Part shown: positions 34,595 to 43,506 of the stretch, in pieces
Numbering within the stretch: the stretch's first letter is position 1
How the letters are laid out: each line of letters starts with the position of its first letter
Origin: Phycisphaerales bacterium
Lineage (GTDB): Bacteria > Planctomycetota > Phycisphaerae > Sedimentisphaerales > Anaerobacaceae
DNA length: 60,325 nt
Assembly (NCBI GenBank): GCA_003141275.1
Contig: PLLM01000015.1
Span: 2,322-62,646 of the forward strand
Direction: 5' to 3'
Program-made: the position numbers and the translations under genes
Notes under the pieces: generated by a model
The model's database searches: none
Seen by the model: the letters and a program-made list of their open reading frames with translations, nothing else
What the model was told of the DNA's origin: nothing

Positions 34595-36523
34595 TTAATT
34601 CTGCGCCGTCCAGTAGTTCCATCTGTCACCACTGGTGAGAACACAATTTCTGTCAGCGTCGCAGCACGGCACATTCGCGTCTGGCTGGCCGTAGTACTTC
34701 TTGAACTCAGTCAAATCCTTCGCCTGGACACGATTCGCTCCATCTTTTTTCTGAGTGAGGTCAGCACAGATGCCAAAAGTGATAAGGGTGCCGTCCACGT
34801 ATTTGGCTGCGGCCACCTGAGCATCGGTCTTACCATAGGCCAACTTGAAAATGGCCAAATCCTTTGCCTGGACGTAGGTAGCGCCTGTCTTCTTGGCGTT
34901 AAAGTCGCCACGGCACTGTCTGGAAGCGCACCAGCAAGCAGGATACCGCCAAATCACGAAACCTGCGTAGTTGGCGTCAGTGCTCTTCAGGCAATCGGCT
35001 ACTACGCAAGTATTGCCACCGGTTCTGTAATCGCTGGAACCGCAAGCGGTGAGCGACTTCACACGGTAAGACCATGTGCCGCCGCCAACCTTCTCAACGA
35101 AGGTAAGGGCGGTGCCATTATAGATTGGCACCCAAAGTGGAAATACCGTGGTTCCCGAAGCAGGAGCAGAACTCTCAAGTTGATAAGATGTAGCTCCGGT
35201 CCCTGCCGTCCATGTGATGTTGTACACACCATCAGCATCGGTGGCTGGTACCGTAATAGAAGCCGGCACACCCGGTGCAGTTGTAGGACCCGTCGATACT
35301 ACATACCAGACAGACGAACCCGATGCAACACATCCGGTTTGCTGTCTGCAAACCTTATTAACAGCACAGGCATCGTTACACTCGTAAGTAATTGCGCCAA
35401 TGGTCAAACTGGCACCTGTGATGGCCGTATTTGCATCCGTCATACTCTTAGCCAAAATCGCCGGGATGGTAGTACAGCACGGGCCTGTAGATACGACATA
35501 GGCCACAGCGGTACCGCAGGGTTGAGCCCCGGCACCCGGAGTCGTGCTGACGATATCACCGACAATTATACCAGAAACGTTGCTGCACGTCGTAGTTCTG
35601 GTGCCGAGAATAAATCCGGCAGCAGTTATATTACCTGTCGCGGTCGCCTCTGGCTGGCTCACAACGTTCGGAACAGTGCACGTGCACGGGCCCGTAGAAA
35701 CTACATAGTCCACGGAGATACCGCAGGCCCAAACCCCAGCAACCGGGGTCGTGCTGATTATATCACCAGCAACTATACCAGAAACGTCGCTGCACGTCTG
35801 AGTTCTGGTGCCAAGAGTAAACCCGGCAGCAGTTATGGCGTCTGTTGCAGTCGCCTCTGGCTGGCTCACAACGTCTGGAAGCGTGCAAGGCAGTGCCGCG
35901 AAAGAAACGTCGCAAGGTTCAAAAGCTAAAGTTGGCGGGAGTATCGAATTACCGTCTTGGTTAACCACACCGCCGCGCAGCGTATTCGCTTTTACGGAAA
36001 TGTGGAATGTCCCAGCTGCGCCCCCGCTGTTGACATCGAATTTGAACAACGTGCCCGACCAGGCGGGTTTATTGGCGTCGCCGGCGAACAAGGTGCCCAT
36101 TTCGACGATCATTTTTGGCCAGCCCATGCCTGAATTGTGGTCGGTTGTTTCCGGCTCATTCCAGGCAACGGTTGGGTTGTAATTCGGGTCAACCCAGTTC
36201 GGACCGGTAACAACAATGAAATCCCGGAATCTGCTCGGGAATATCCCATAGCCCGAGCTTCCGCCCGTCGAAGCGCCATTGGATTCCCCGGTTTTGAAGT
36301 TCCGGATATTCTGGAATGACGGCCCCGCATCGATGTTAATATCAAGAGCAAACGCCCTTACATTGACATCGGTAACATAGGCAATACTGACCGGCTGAAT
36401 CCTATTGCCGTCGTTCAACGGATTGGTTTGATCCGCCGGGTTCACGAGAACCTTGACTGTAGTTGTTGCCATTACCGGTGTTACCAATAACAGCATCGCA
36501 ACAATCAATAAGGTTTTCTTCAT
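34595..36523 (-). CDS. exported cysteine-rich PASTA-like repeat protein with dockerin-like end
   Basis: 642 residues from the ATG at 36523 (GGAAGG upstream). Signal peptide MKKTLLIVAMLLLVTPVMA. Residues 20-215 are a beta domain. About 220-410 hold three repeats of PDVVSQPEATATDAITAAGF + Cys-rich linker (...C-SDVSGI, ACGI, VSTGPC), resembling PASTA domains but with three to four conserved cysteines per repeat. An FN3-like domain (about 420-500) follows, and at the end two dockerin-like units (VQAKDLAIFKLAYGK; VQAKDLTEFKKYYGQ), whose usual Asp ligands are partly Lys. Likely secreted and disulphide-rich. It shares a strand with the PEP-CTERM gene downstream. Confidence 0.75.
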   Translation of the reverse strand: MKKTLLIVAMLLLVTPVMATTTVKVLVNPADQTNPLNDGNRIQPVSIAYVTDVNVRAFALDINIDAGPSFQNIRNFKTGESNGASTGGSSGYGIFPSRFRDFIVVTGPNWVDPNYNPTVAWNEPETTDHNSGMGWPKMIVEMGTLFAGDANKPAWSGTLFKFDVNSGGAAGTFHISVKANTLRGGVVNQDGNSILPPTLAFEPCDVSFAALPCTLPDVVSQPEATATDAITAAGFTLGTRTQTCSDVSGIVAGDIISTTPVAGVWACGISVDYVVSTGPCTCTVPNVVSQPEATATGNITAAGFILGTRTTTCSNVSGIIVGDIVSTTPGAGAQPCGTAVAYVVSTGPCCTTIPAILAKSMTDANTAITGASLTIGAITYECNDACAVNKVCRQQTGCVASGSSVWYVVSTGPTTAPGVPASITVPATDADGVYNITWTAGTGATSYQLESSAPASGTTVFPLWVPIYNGTALTFVEKVGGGTWSYRVKSLTACGSSDYRTGGNTCVVADCLKSTDANYAGFVIWRYPACWCASRQCRGDFNAKKTGATYVQAKDLAIFKLAYGKTDAQVAAAKYVDGTLITFGICADLTQKKDGANRVQAKDLTEFKKYYGQPDANVPCCDADRNCVLTSGDRWNYWTAQN

Positions 36524-36792
36524 AAATACCTTCCTTTCTTTTCTTCCCTGCAAAGCCACACGCCTTGCAGTGTTCTGGTTTCACCCGCTGAATAAAAAAC
36601 TTCGCATAACTACGCCCGCTCATTAATTTCAATCTGAACAATCTACTTTATCTGAGCTTAGCGATTCGGCCAGCAGGAACAGCCGAAAGAAGGAAATAAC
36701 ACTACTTAATCACTCCTCCGTTGTCTCCTTTCTGCCATAAAAGGCGTAATTGTGCGAACTCAACTACTATGCACAAGGTTACTATTGGTGAA

Positions 36793-36836
36793 AGTCAAGT
36801 GTATATTAACACAGTAAACCGCCTCCAGTCAAGTGT
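36793..36836 (-). promoter_or_regulatory. promoter and repeated ACACTTGACT sites for the PASTA-like gene
   Basis: On the minus strand TTGACT (36827-36832), 17-base spacer, TTAATA (36804-36809). The -35 box is part of ACACTTGACT, repeated exactly 34 bases downstream (36793-36802), as expected for two bound regulator sites. The rest of the gene-free stretch 36524-37151 is AT-rich and shows no gene; the leader would be long (about 270 bases). Confidence 0.4.
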
Positions 36837-37151
36837 TTTTTTCGCTAAAACAGCAAAAATATTTAATTAAACGTCCGATAACCACGGAACTCCCTATAAA
36901 AACCCCCTTAGCAACGCTAACCTCTGCTTTAATAAGAACTTAGGTAATTGGCGACATAGGAAAAACCGGCTATATGGGCATTTTTTTCGACAAGGGGTTT
37001 CAGTGCTGGCAGGTTGAATTTAGCGAATTTGCGTATTTCAGGATTTTATATATGGCGGGCACCCCCGAAGACCAAAAGTATCCGCTATCCGCTCATTTTT
37101 ACTTTTTCCTTTTTACTTTTTACTTTTTCATTTGTTTGTTATCCTTCTGCT

Positions 37152-38423
37152 ATGCTTGGTTTACTCAAAGGCCGACTGATTGCTGTAAGGGTTGTGCTTC
37201 TGACGGTGACGTTATCACTTGCCCTCATAGGTATCGCGACCATTTACGCAGTAGGGCATCCGGCGCAGGCGGATTCTGCCGACCAGTCCGTCCAACAACC
37301 GGCAGATGAATCCGGGGAACTTTCGAGTTTGTGGAAAAAACAAGTCACCTTCGCGGGCCTCGGTATTGGAGCGTTAATCCTCGTCAATCTTGTCAACTGC
37401 CGTCGGCTCGGTGAGGCCGGCTACTGGATATACGCCGCGGTTCTGCTGCTGCTTGTGGTCCTGCTGATTTCAAGGTTCGTCGTGAACTTGCCCTTCGCCC
37501 CCGAAACAAAAGGCGCTTACAGGTGGATAAAAATATCCATAGCGGGTTTCGGCCTGCCGAGCATCCAGCCCTCGGAAATCTGCAAACCCGCATATATCAT
37601 TGCCCTGGCCTGGTATTTGCGATACCGAAGCAATTACCGAAAGTTCGGCGCTTTAATCGGGCCTTTCATTCTCACGCTTTTGCCGATGACGCTGATTCTG
37701 CTTGAGCCGGACCTGGGGACAGTGCTTCTTATGATGCCCGTCTTTCTCGCTATGCTGTTTGTCGCGGGGGCAAAAGTCAGACATCTGGCGCTTGTTTTGC
37801 TTATCGCTTTGCTTTTCAGCCCTGTCCTCTGGTATAAGATGCAGCCCTATCAGCGGCTGCGGATAAGCAGCGTGCTGCTGCAAAGCGAGTGGCTTCGACA
37901 GAAGGCCGAGCAGCATCCCTCGCTCGGCAGGTTGCTTGTCGGAGGCAACTTCTCATCCAAAAAATGGAAGGAAAACTGGGGCTATCACCTCATCCGGTCA
38001 AAGTACGCGATTGCCTCGGGCGGGGCGACCGGCTACGGCTTTCGTCACGGCCCGTTCGTCGCATACAATTTCCTGCCCGAAAGACACAACGATTTTATTT
38101 TCTCCATTATCGCGCATCAGTGGGGTTTTATCGGGTGCGTCGGGGTTCTTGCGCTATACATAATATTGTTAGCATGCGGTCTGGAAATCGCCGGCGCGAC
38201 CACCGACCCGTTTGGCCGGCTATTAGCCGCTGGAATCGTAACGATGTTCGCAATTCAGGTCATTGTAAACGTGGCGATGACAGTGGGACTTACGCCTATA
38301 ACGGGGATTACGCTGCCATTTATCAGCTACGGCGGGTCGAGTTTGGCATTCAGTATGCTCTGCGTGGGGCTTCTCAATAACGTCGGCCGATGGCGGCCCT
38401 TCTCAGTCGCACCAAGACGATAA
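37152..38423 (+). CDS. rodA: RodA/FtsW-type peptidoglycan polymerase
   Basis: About 423 residues from the ATG at 37152 (MLGLLKGRL...). The longer frame starting at 37014 adds an improbable N-terminus. A SEDS glycosyltransferase with about ten membrane helices: YRWIKISIAGFGLPSIQPSE, LEPDLGTVLLMMPV, HNDFIFSIIAHQWGFIG and the final GLTPITGITLPFISYGGSS. RodA elongates the lateral wall together with PBP2; FtsW is the divisional paralogue, and sequence alone favours RodA only moderately. It converges with murJ (8-base gap). Confidence 0.85.
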   Translation: MLGLLKGRLIAVRVVLLTVTLSLALIGIATIYAVGHPAQADSADQSVQQPADESGELSSLWKKQVTFAGLGIGALILVNLVNCRRLGEAGYWIYAAVLLLLVVLLISRFVVNLPFAPETKGAYRWIKISIAGFGLPSIQPSEICKPAYIIALAWYLRYRSNYRKFGALIGPFILTLLPMTLILLEPDLGTVLLMMPVFLAMLFVAGAKVRHLALVLLIALLFSPVLWYKMQPYQRLRISSVLLQSEWLRQKAEQHPSLGRLLVGGNFSSKKWKENWGYHLIRSKYAIASGGATGYGFRHGPFVAYNFLPERHNDFIFSIIAHQWGFIGCVGVLALYIILLACGLEIAGATTDPFGRLLAAGIVTMFAIQVIVNVAMTVGLTPITGITLPFISYGGSSLAFSMLCVGLLNNVGRWRPFSVAPRR

Positions 38424-38431
38424 CGATTCTC

Positions 38432-40111
38432 TTATGTTGCTTTCTCTTCGGTTAATAATCTTCCGCGAAACTCGGCGATTTCCGGTGAGCCAAGCAGCCA
38501 GGCCACACCCACAAAAACAACCGCCCCTGCCGGAACGCACGTCAAAACCACTATCCAGTTTCGCGTATCCTTCATATACAATAGCAGCAGATAAATGACC
38601 GCCGACATAACAGCCGTGGCGATGACGCCGCGAATGACGCTCGCGAGAATCTTCCTGCCGCCGAATAATCCGAGGCGTTTACGCAACAGGTAACCAAGAA
38701 CAACAGCGTTAATCGCGAAAGTGATAGTGGTAGATAATCCGAATGCGCCCGCCCCAAGCCAGGGTATCCAGACCATTGTTACCAGCATCAGCAGGTTGAC
38801 CACCACAAGGGCACAGGAAACTCTCAATGGAGTTGTCGTGTCTTTGAACGAATAAAACGCGCGGGTAAGAATCTGGTAAGCGCAATATGCCCACATACCA
38901 ATAACATACATCTGCAAAACAAACGCCGCCTGGGCCGCGTCGGCGGGGCTGAAGTTGCGCCGGGCGTAAATGACCTTCACAATCGGCTCAGCTAAAATAT
39001 AAAGTCCCACCCCCGTCGCTATTCCCTCCATCAGCGCAAGTCGCAACGCCCGGTTGATGCTGTCACGCATATTTACAATATCGTTGCGGGCGGCGTAGCG
39101 GGTCAGCAGCGGAAAAACCGCCACCCCCAGTGAAATCGCCAATACCCCCATCGGAAACTGGTATAGCGCACGCGCGGCATTGACACGAGTAATAACCCCC
39201 GGCGTCAGCGGCTTGTGCAGCACCCAGCCGAATATGCTTATATTCTGCGATAAGTCCGTAGCAGTCAGGTTCCAGGAAATTATCGTCTGGAGGAGTTCCG
39301 AAATCTGCAGAAAGCCCAGCCCCAGAACTATCGGCATAAGCAGCTTTAGTATTTGTTTGATGCCCGGCTCAATCGGCGTCAGACGCACGCGAATCGAAAA
39401 GCCGCTCTTGCGTAAAAGCCACAAAACCGCGATAAGCTGAATAAGTCCCGCTGTTATCACGCTGAAGGCGACAATCACAAGCTGACCTGACAAATTGCCC
39501 TTTAGTATCGGGGCAATCCACCACGCCGCTATGATTCCCACTATATTAAATATGATTGGCGCAGCGGCGGGAAAGGCAAAATGCCCGCGACAGTTCAGAG
39601 CAGCCGAGCCAAGAGCGAGCAGGCATACCGCAACCATATACGGGAACATAATTGTCGCAAGCGTCATCAGAAACTGCCTGTCGGCTGGCCCGGGCAGCAA
39701 AGCGACAACGACGAAGCCAATCTCCACCACAAGCATAACGGCCGTCAGAAATACCGCCAAAAGCGCCATCGCGTTGGCTAATAGTTTCGATGCCTTCTCA
39801 AAACCATCCTTTTCCGCGGTATCGGTGAAAACAGGCACAAATGCGGACGACAACGCCCCTTCCCCGAACAACCGACGGAATAAATTAGGTATCTGAAACG
39901 CCAGGCCGTATGCGTCCGTTAAGCGGTTTGCGCCCAGCGACGTTATGCCCATATCGCGGAAAAGACCAAAAACGCGGGAAATCAGCGTTATGCCCGCCAC
40001 CACTTTGGCGGCATTGAAAAAATGCTCCCGCTCATCGTGAGCTTGCCTGCCCCCAGCGGAGTCGAAGGGTTGAGTCCGCTCCTGATGTTCCTGGCGGGTT
40101 TTGTCGTTCAT
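38432..40111 (-). CDS. murJ: lipid II flippase MurJ
   Basis: 559 residues with about fourteen membrane helices. The MurJ/MviN core begins ISRVFGLFRDMGITSLGAN, followed by DAYGLAFQIPNLFRRLFGEGALSSAFVPVF and YVLQMYVIG-type later helices. It moves lipid II across the membrane for wall synthesis, in line with the convergent rodA. An N-terminal tail of about 30 residues contains QPFDSAGGRQA, encoded by a copy of the dispersed short element (40048-40070), so the tail is probably repeat-derived. There is no SD: the -10 box ends 9 bases before ATG. Confidence 0.9.
   Translation of the reverse strand: MNDKTRQEHQERTQPFDSAGGRQAHDEREHFFNAAKVVAGITLISRVFGLFRDMGITSLGANRLTDAYGLAFQIPNLFRRLFGEGALSSAFVPVFTDTAEKDGFEKASKLLANAMALLAVFLTAVMLVVEIGFVVVALLPGPADRQFLMTLATIMFPYMVAVCLLALGSAALNCRGHFAFPAAAPIIFNIVGIIAAWWIAPILKGNLSGQLVIVAFSVITAGLIQLIAVLWLLRKSGFSIRVRLTPIEPGIKQILKLLMPIVLGLGFLQISELLQTIISWNLTATDLSQNISIFGWVLHKPLTPGVITRVNAARALYQFPMGVLAISLGVAVFPLLTRYAARNDIVNMRDSINRALRLALMEGIATGVGLYILAEPIVKVIYARRNFSPADAAQAAFVLQMYVIGMWAYCAYQILTRAFYSFKDTTTPLRVSCALVVVNLLMLVTMVWIPWLGAGAFGLSTTITFAINAVVLGYLLRKRLGLFGGRKILASVIRGVIATAVMSAVIYLLLLYMKDTRNWIVVLTCVPAGAVVFVGVAWLLGSPEIAEFRGRLLTEEKAT
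40048..40070. repeat. dispersed short element inside the murJ coding region
   Basis: CCTGCCCCCAGCGGAGTCGA, then AGGGT; relative of 6275-6294 and 13850-13870. It is read in frame as part of the N-terminal tail of MurJ. Confidence 0.55.
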
Positions 40112-40120
40112 AGGGACGAA

Positions 40121-40149
40121 TTATACTCCAAACCATCAATAGCTTTCAA
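40121..40149 (-). promoter_or_regulatory. promoter of murJ, nearly leaderless
   Basis: On the minus strand TTGAAA (40144-40149), 17-base spacer, TATAAT (40121-40126), and the start codon only 9 bases downstream of the -10 box. Transcription would begin within a few bases of the ATG. The rest of the divergent gap 40112-40384 shows only AT-rich runs (TATAGTATATA). Confidence 0.7.
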
Positions 40150-40384
40150 AAGGTCTTCAACTCAACATCGGCAAACTGCCGCATCAATGCCCTATAAATA
40201 ATTGAATAATAACTTTAAGAACCGCACCTGCCCGCGTCAAAAACGTATACGCCACATTGACCGGTAGTATATAGTATATAACGGTGAAAAAGCCGATTTT
40301 TAGGTGAGGCATAACACCTAAAGCGATACGCTTAATTACCCGAAGTACTTGTTAATCAGTGATATGTTTACTGTGAACTTATAG

Positions 40385-42886
40385 ATGCGAACGCTTGTCA
40401 TAAGATTTGCGGCAGTTTTGACGGTGGTTTTGGCATTGTCCGGCCTTGTGGTGAGCCAGTCGAACCAACTGGCATCAGCACAGGAGCCGAACATGCCCGA
40501 CGCTAATGCGCCAACTCACAGAACGCGCCAACCAACGGGCACAGATATATTCACCCCGCCCCCTGAAAAACTATTCTCGCCTTCGGTCAGCGAATTGTTT
40601 TATGAAATGGCCTACGAAATTGCGCATCGTGAAAACATCACCGACGCCCAGGCGGAACAGGCGATTGCGCTGCTGAACGCCGCGACGGAACTTGACACCA
40701 GCGCCGGTTTCATCACAGCCGATATTTTACAAATCGCATCACGACCCGGACATGAACGCCATTTACAGGAACTGTATGACACGCTCATAAAATACATAGA
40801 TAAGGACGCTGATTTGCTCGTCGCTGCAAACGCCGCTCGATACCTGCTCAATCAGCTTGATTCCCGCGAGCAGCGAGAAATACTCCTTCGGCGACTGATA
40901 CACGATATAGGCGAATCCAATGCTTCCGTCAGTTCCGAGTTCGCCACTGTGCTTGGGCTTTTATACGCCGAGAAGGCCGACAACACAAACGCCATCAAAG
41001 CACTGGCAACGGCTTATAACTGGAACAGATATAACCAGCTTGTCTTCGAGAAACTCGCTGAGTTGGCGCCGGACCAAATCAACCCGATATTGAACATCGA
41101 ATACCTTCGGCTGAAACTCCGGAAAAACCCGCTCGACCTCGGTGCCGCCCTTGCCCTTGCGCAATACGCCCAGAAAACACAGCTTTATGAGTTAGCTGTC
41201 GGAAGTTATCAGTACTGCGCCGATTTATTTCAATTCCTGTACCCGGGCCAGGATGTTCCCGCCGCCATTTACATCGACTGGATGACAAGCTGCTACAACG
41301 CCCAGCGAGGCCAGCCAAAATGCCTGCAGCTTGCCGAGCAGTTCCGCAACTCGACTGATAAACAGGGCCGGTTCGACCTGCAAATGGAAGTCCTCACTGC
41401 CAAAGCCGCCGCCAAAACAGGTGACACCGAAACAGCCAGCCGCATCCTCGAATCGGCTGAACAAAAAGCGATTCAGTCCGCCGGCCGGTCAACTGACTAC
41501 ACAACACTGGCCTGGTTCTACTGCTTCGTTCGAAAAAACTCCGAAAAAGCCGCTGACTGGGCCAACAAGGCCTACGCCGCAGAGCCGAATTCGCCGATTA
41601 CCGCCGGCCTTCTTGCCTGCGCCTTAGTCGATAATAACCAGTTAGACGCCGCCAAACCACTTTTCGAAAACTTCCCCCAGACACAGTTTGCCGACTTCGC
41701 CAAGGCAAAATTTCTGCTCGCAAAAGGACAAAAACAACCGGCGGTCGAGTCGCTGCGGGCCGCCATTGACAAGGACCCCGGCTCAATCGCAGCCGAACAG
41801 GCCTTTATGCTGTTGGCCCAACAAAAAACTGAATACATCCCCATATACGATACCAACGTAATCATGGCAACCGTAAAGCAAACTGTCGGCGAGCAGATTA
41901 TACCACAATTCATCAGGCCCGACCGGATACTGTCTTTTCAGCTCAATGTCCGCGGCAACAGGTTTGCCTACGGCAGCGACTTCACGGGCGCAATTTCCAT
42001 CACAAACAACTGGTATGAGCCGCTGGTTATAACCGAAAACGGGCTTTGCACAGGCCGCATATTAATAAACGCCGACGTAACCGGCGACATCAACCAGCGA
42101 TTTGAAAAACTTGTATCGACCACAACAAGACCGGCGCTACCCATCGAGCCGGGACACAGCGTCATTGTCCCCGTCCGACTTTACAGCGGCTCGCTCAAAC
42201 AATTGCTGCTCAGCCACCCGCAGGCCTCGCTGAACATCCGGTTCACCGCCTACCTGGACCCGGTCGCCACAGCCGATGGCAATATGGTAAGCGCAATACC
42301 CGGCATAATGCCCGCGACGGTCGAAATCGAACGCCAGCGGGCTGAAATCACCCAGAATTATCTGCAAAACCGTTTCAACTCACTGTCGCAGGGCAAACAA
42401 GGCCCGAAAATAAAAGCCGCCCAGCTCTTCGCCGGATTGCTGATGGAGAACAGGCAAACAGCAAATCACGGGCAGTCATATAAATTCACCTCCACCGGCC
42501 AAATGAACTCCATGCTCGAAGCGGCCCTGGTCCAGAGTTTAACCGACAGCGACTGGGTGGTCAGGACACACAACATAGCCGCGATTGCCGAGCTGCCGTT
42601 AGATTATGAATTGACCAGTGCCGTCTCGCAGGGGCTAAACGACCAGCACTGGCCTGCACGTATGATGGCCGTCTGGCTGCTGGCGCAAAAACAGGGCTAT
42701 AACTTCGCAAAGGTCCTCGACCACACTGCCCAGTATGACAACAGCGAATTCGTCCGCAATATGGCCATCGCCCTTGGCGCCACAATACCCCCGCAAAAGC
42801 AAAAACTCGAACAACCTCTCTTCGACCTGCTAAAGCAGGACCCTAACTCCGACAGCAACGGCCTTCCCGCCTTCCTGCGAAGGTAA
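40385..42886 (+). CDS. large exported TPR/HEAT-like protein
   Basis: 833 residues. Signal peptide (MRTLVIRFAAVLTVVLALSG). From about residue 60 to 480 mostly TPR-like helical repeats (FEKLAELAPDQ, LAWFYCFVRKNSEKAADWA, LLACALVDNNQLDAAKPLFENF, AVESLRAAIDKDPGSIAAEQAFML). About 500-650 is a beta-rich domain (ILSFQLNVRGNRFAYGSDFTGAI). The last 130 residues look like HEAT repeats (LEAALVQSLTDSDWVVRTHNIAAIAEL; SEFVRNMAIALGA). Function unknown; a surface or periplasmic scaffold is possible. The gene stands alone. Confidence 0.7.
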   Translation: MRTLVIRFAAVLTVVLALSGLVVSQSNQLASAQEPNMPDANAPTHRTRQPTGTDIFTPPPEKLFSPSVSELFYEMAYEIAHRENITDAQAEQAIALLNAATELDTSAGFITADILQIASRPGHERHLQELYDTLIKYIDKDADLLVAANAARYLLNQLDSREQREILLRRLIHDIGESNASVSSEFATVLGLLYAEKADNTNAIKALATAYNWNRYNQLVFEKLAELAPDQINPILNIEYLRLKLRKNPLDLGAALALAQYAQKTQLYELAVGSYQYCADLFQFLYPGQDVPAAIYIDWMTSCYNAQRGQPKCLQLAEQFRNSTDKQGRFDLQMEVLTAKAAAKTGDTETASRILESAEQKAIQSAGRSTDYTTLAWFYCFVRKNSEKAADWANKAYAAEPNSPITAGLLACALVDNNQLDAAKPLFENFPQTQFADFAKAKFLLAKGQKQPAVESLRAAIDKDPGSIAAEQAFMLLAQQKTEYIPIYDTNVIMATVKQTVGEQIIPQFIRPDRILSFQLNVRGNRFAYGSDFTGAISITNNWYEPLVITENGLCTGRILINADVTGDINQRFEKLVSTTTRPALPIEPGHSVIVPVRLYSGSLKQLLLSHPQASLNIRFTAYLDPVATADGNMVSAIPGIMPATVEIERQRAEITQNYLQNRFNSLSQGKQGPKIKAAQLFAGLLMENRQTANHGQSYKFTSTGQMNSMLEAALVQSLTDSDWVVRTHNIAAIAELPLDYELTSAVSQGLNDQHWPARMMAVWLLAQKQGYNFAKVLDHTAQYDNSEFVRNMAIALGATIPPQKQKLEQPLFDLLKQDPNSDSNGLPAFLRR

Positions 42887-42940
42887 TAATAGCTGATTGG
42901 CCTGTCGCCTTCTGAAATTCCGCGAAAATTTCAAAAAAAT

Positions 42941-42969
42941 TTGCTTTGTATTGTGGTTGTGATTATGTA
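42941..42969 (+). promoter_or_regulatory. candidate promoter for the ferredoxin-tRNA-Glu unit
   Basis: TTGCTT (42941-42946), 17-base spacer, TATGTA (42964-42969); moderate match to the sigma-70 consensus. An upstream AT-rich stretch with a short hairpin (GAAATTCCGCGAAAATTTC) precedes it. Confidence 0.35.
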
Positions 42970-43121
42970 ACATCTCGTCCGTCGTGCCCGGCCATAGTTC
43001 TCTCGGCAAGCTTGGCCGCCGGACAGACGGCGGATAAATCCGCTGGAACTTTGGGCGGGGTGAATACGTAGTTATTGTTTCGTTGGTTGTATTTAGGTCG
43101 TTTTTTTGAAAGGGTTGTGTG

Positions 43122-43295
43122 ATGCCAGCACAAGTTGACAAGGAAAAATGCACTGGTTGCGAGTCCTGCGTCGAGGAATGCCCCAGTGAGGCAATCTCGA
43201 TGGAAGATGGAAAAGCAAAGGTCAATCCGGAGGCCTGTATCGATTGCGGCGTGTGCATTGACGCCTGCCCGGAACAGGCAATCAGTATGCAGTAA
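43122..43295 (+). CDS. 2[4Fe-4S] ferredoxin
   Basis: 57 residues; the ATG at 43122 is preceded by AAAGGG. Two complete clusters: CTGCESCVEECP and CIDCGVCIDACP, eight cysteines, the clostridial-type bacterial ferredoxin. It carries low-potential electrons in anaerobic metabolism. It is directly followed by tRNA-Glu, which starts 10 bases after the stop codon. Confidence 0.93.
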   Translation: MPAQVDKEKCTGCESCVEECPSEAISMEDGKAKVNPEACIDCGVCIDACPEQAISMQ

Positions 43296-43305
43296 GCATG
43301 CGGTT

Positions 43306-43380
43306 GGCCCCATCGTCTAGGCCGGTCCAGGACACCGGGTTTTCAACCCGGCGACAGGGGTTCGAATCCCCTTGGGGCTA
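43306..43380 (+). tRNA. tRNA-Glu (anticodon TTC)
   Basis: 75 bases without encoded CCA. Acceptor arm GGCCCCA / TGGGGCT (one G-U), anticodon arm CCGGG-TTTTCAA-CCCGG with TTC, T arm AGGGGTTCGAATCCCCT. A T run follows immediately. Confidence 0.95.
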
Positions 43381-43403
43381 TTTTTTGCAGAGCAAAAAAT
43401 AGC
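43377..43403. repeat. 12-bp perfect hairpin over the tRNA 3' end
   Basis: GCTATTTTTTGC (43377-43388) and GCAAAAAATAGC (43392-43403), loop AGA. The first arm includes the last four bases of tRNA-Glu. It may form a processing hairpin or terminator. Confidence 0.6.
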
Positions 43404-43506
43404 GCAGGTGAGCATTTGAACAGTGGAACAGGTGAAAAGGCTCTCTTTTACGTAGGAGAGAGAATTTACTATGGTCGCTGGCTGGATAACATTAGAACCT
43501 TATTAC

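Noticed and set aside
35180..35929. 249-residue open frame on the plus strand
   Set aside because: It is antisense to the PASTA-like repeats; low-complexity Arg/Ser composition reflects the repeated codons.
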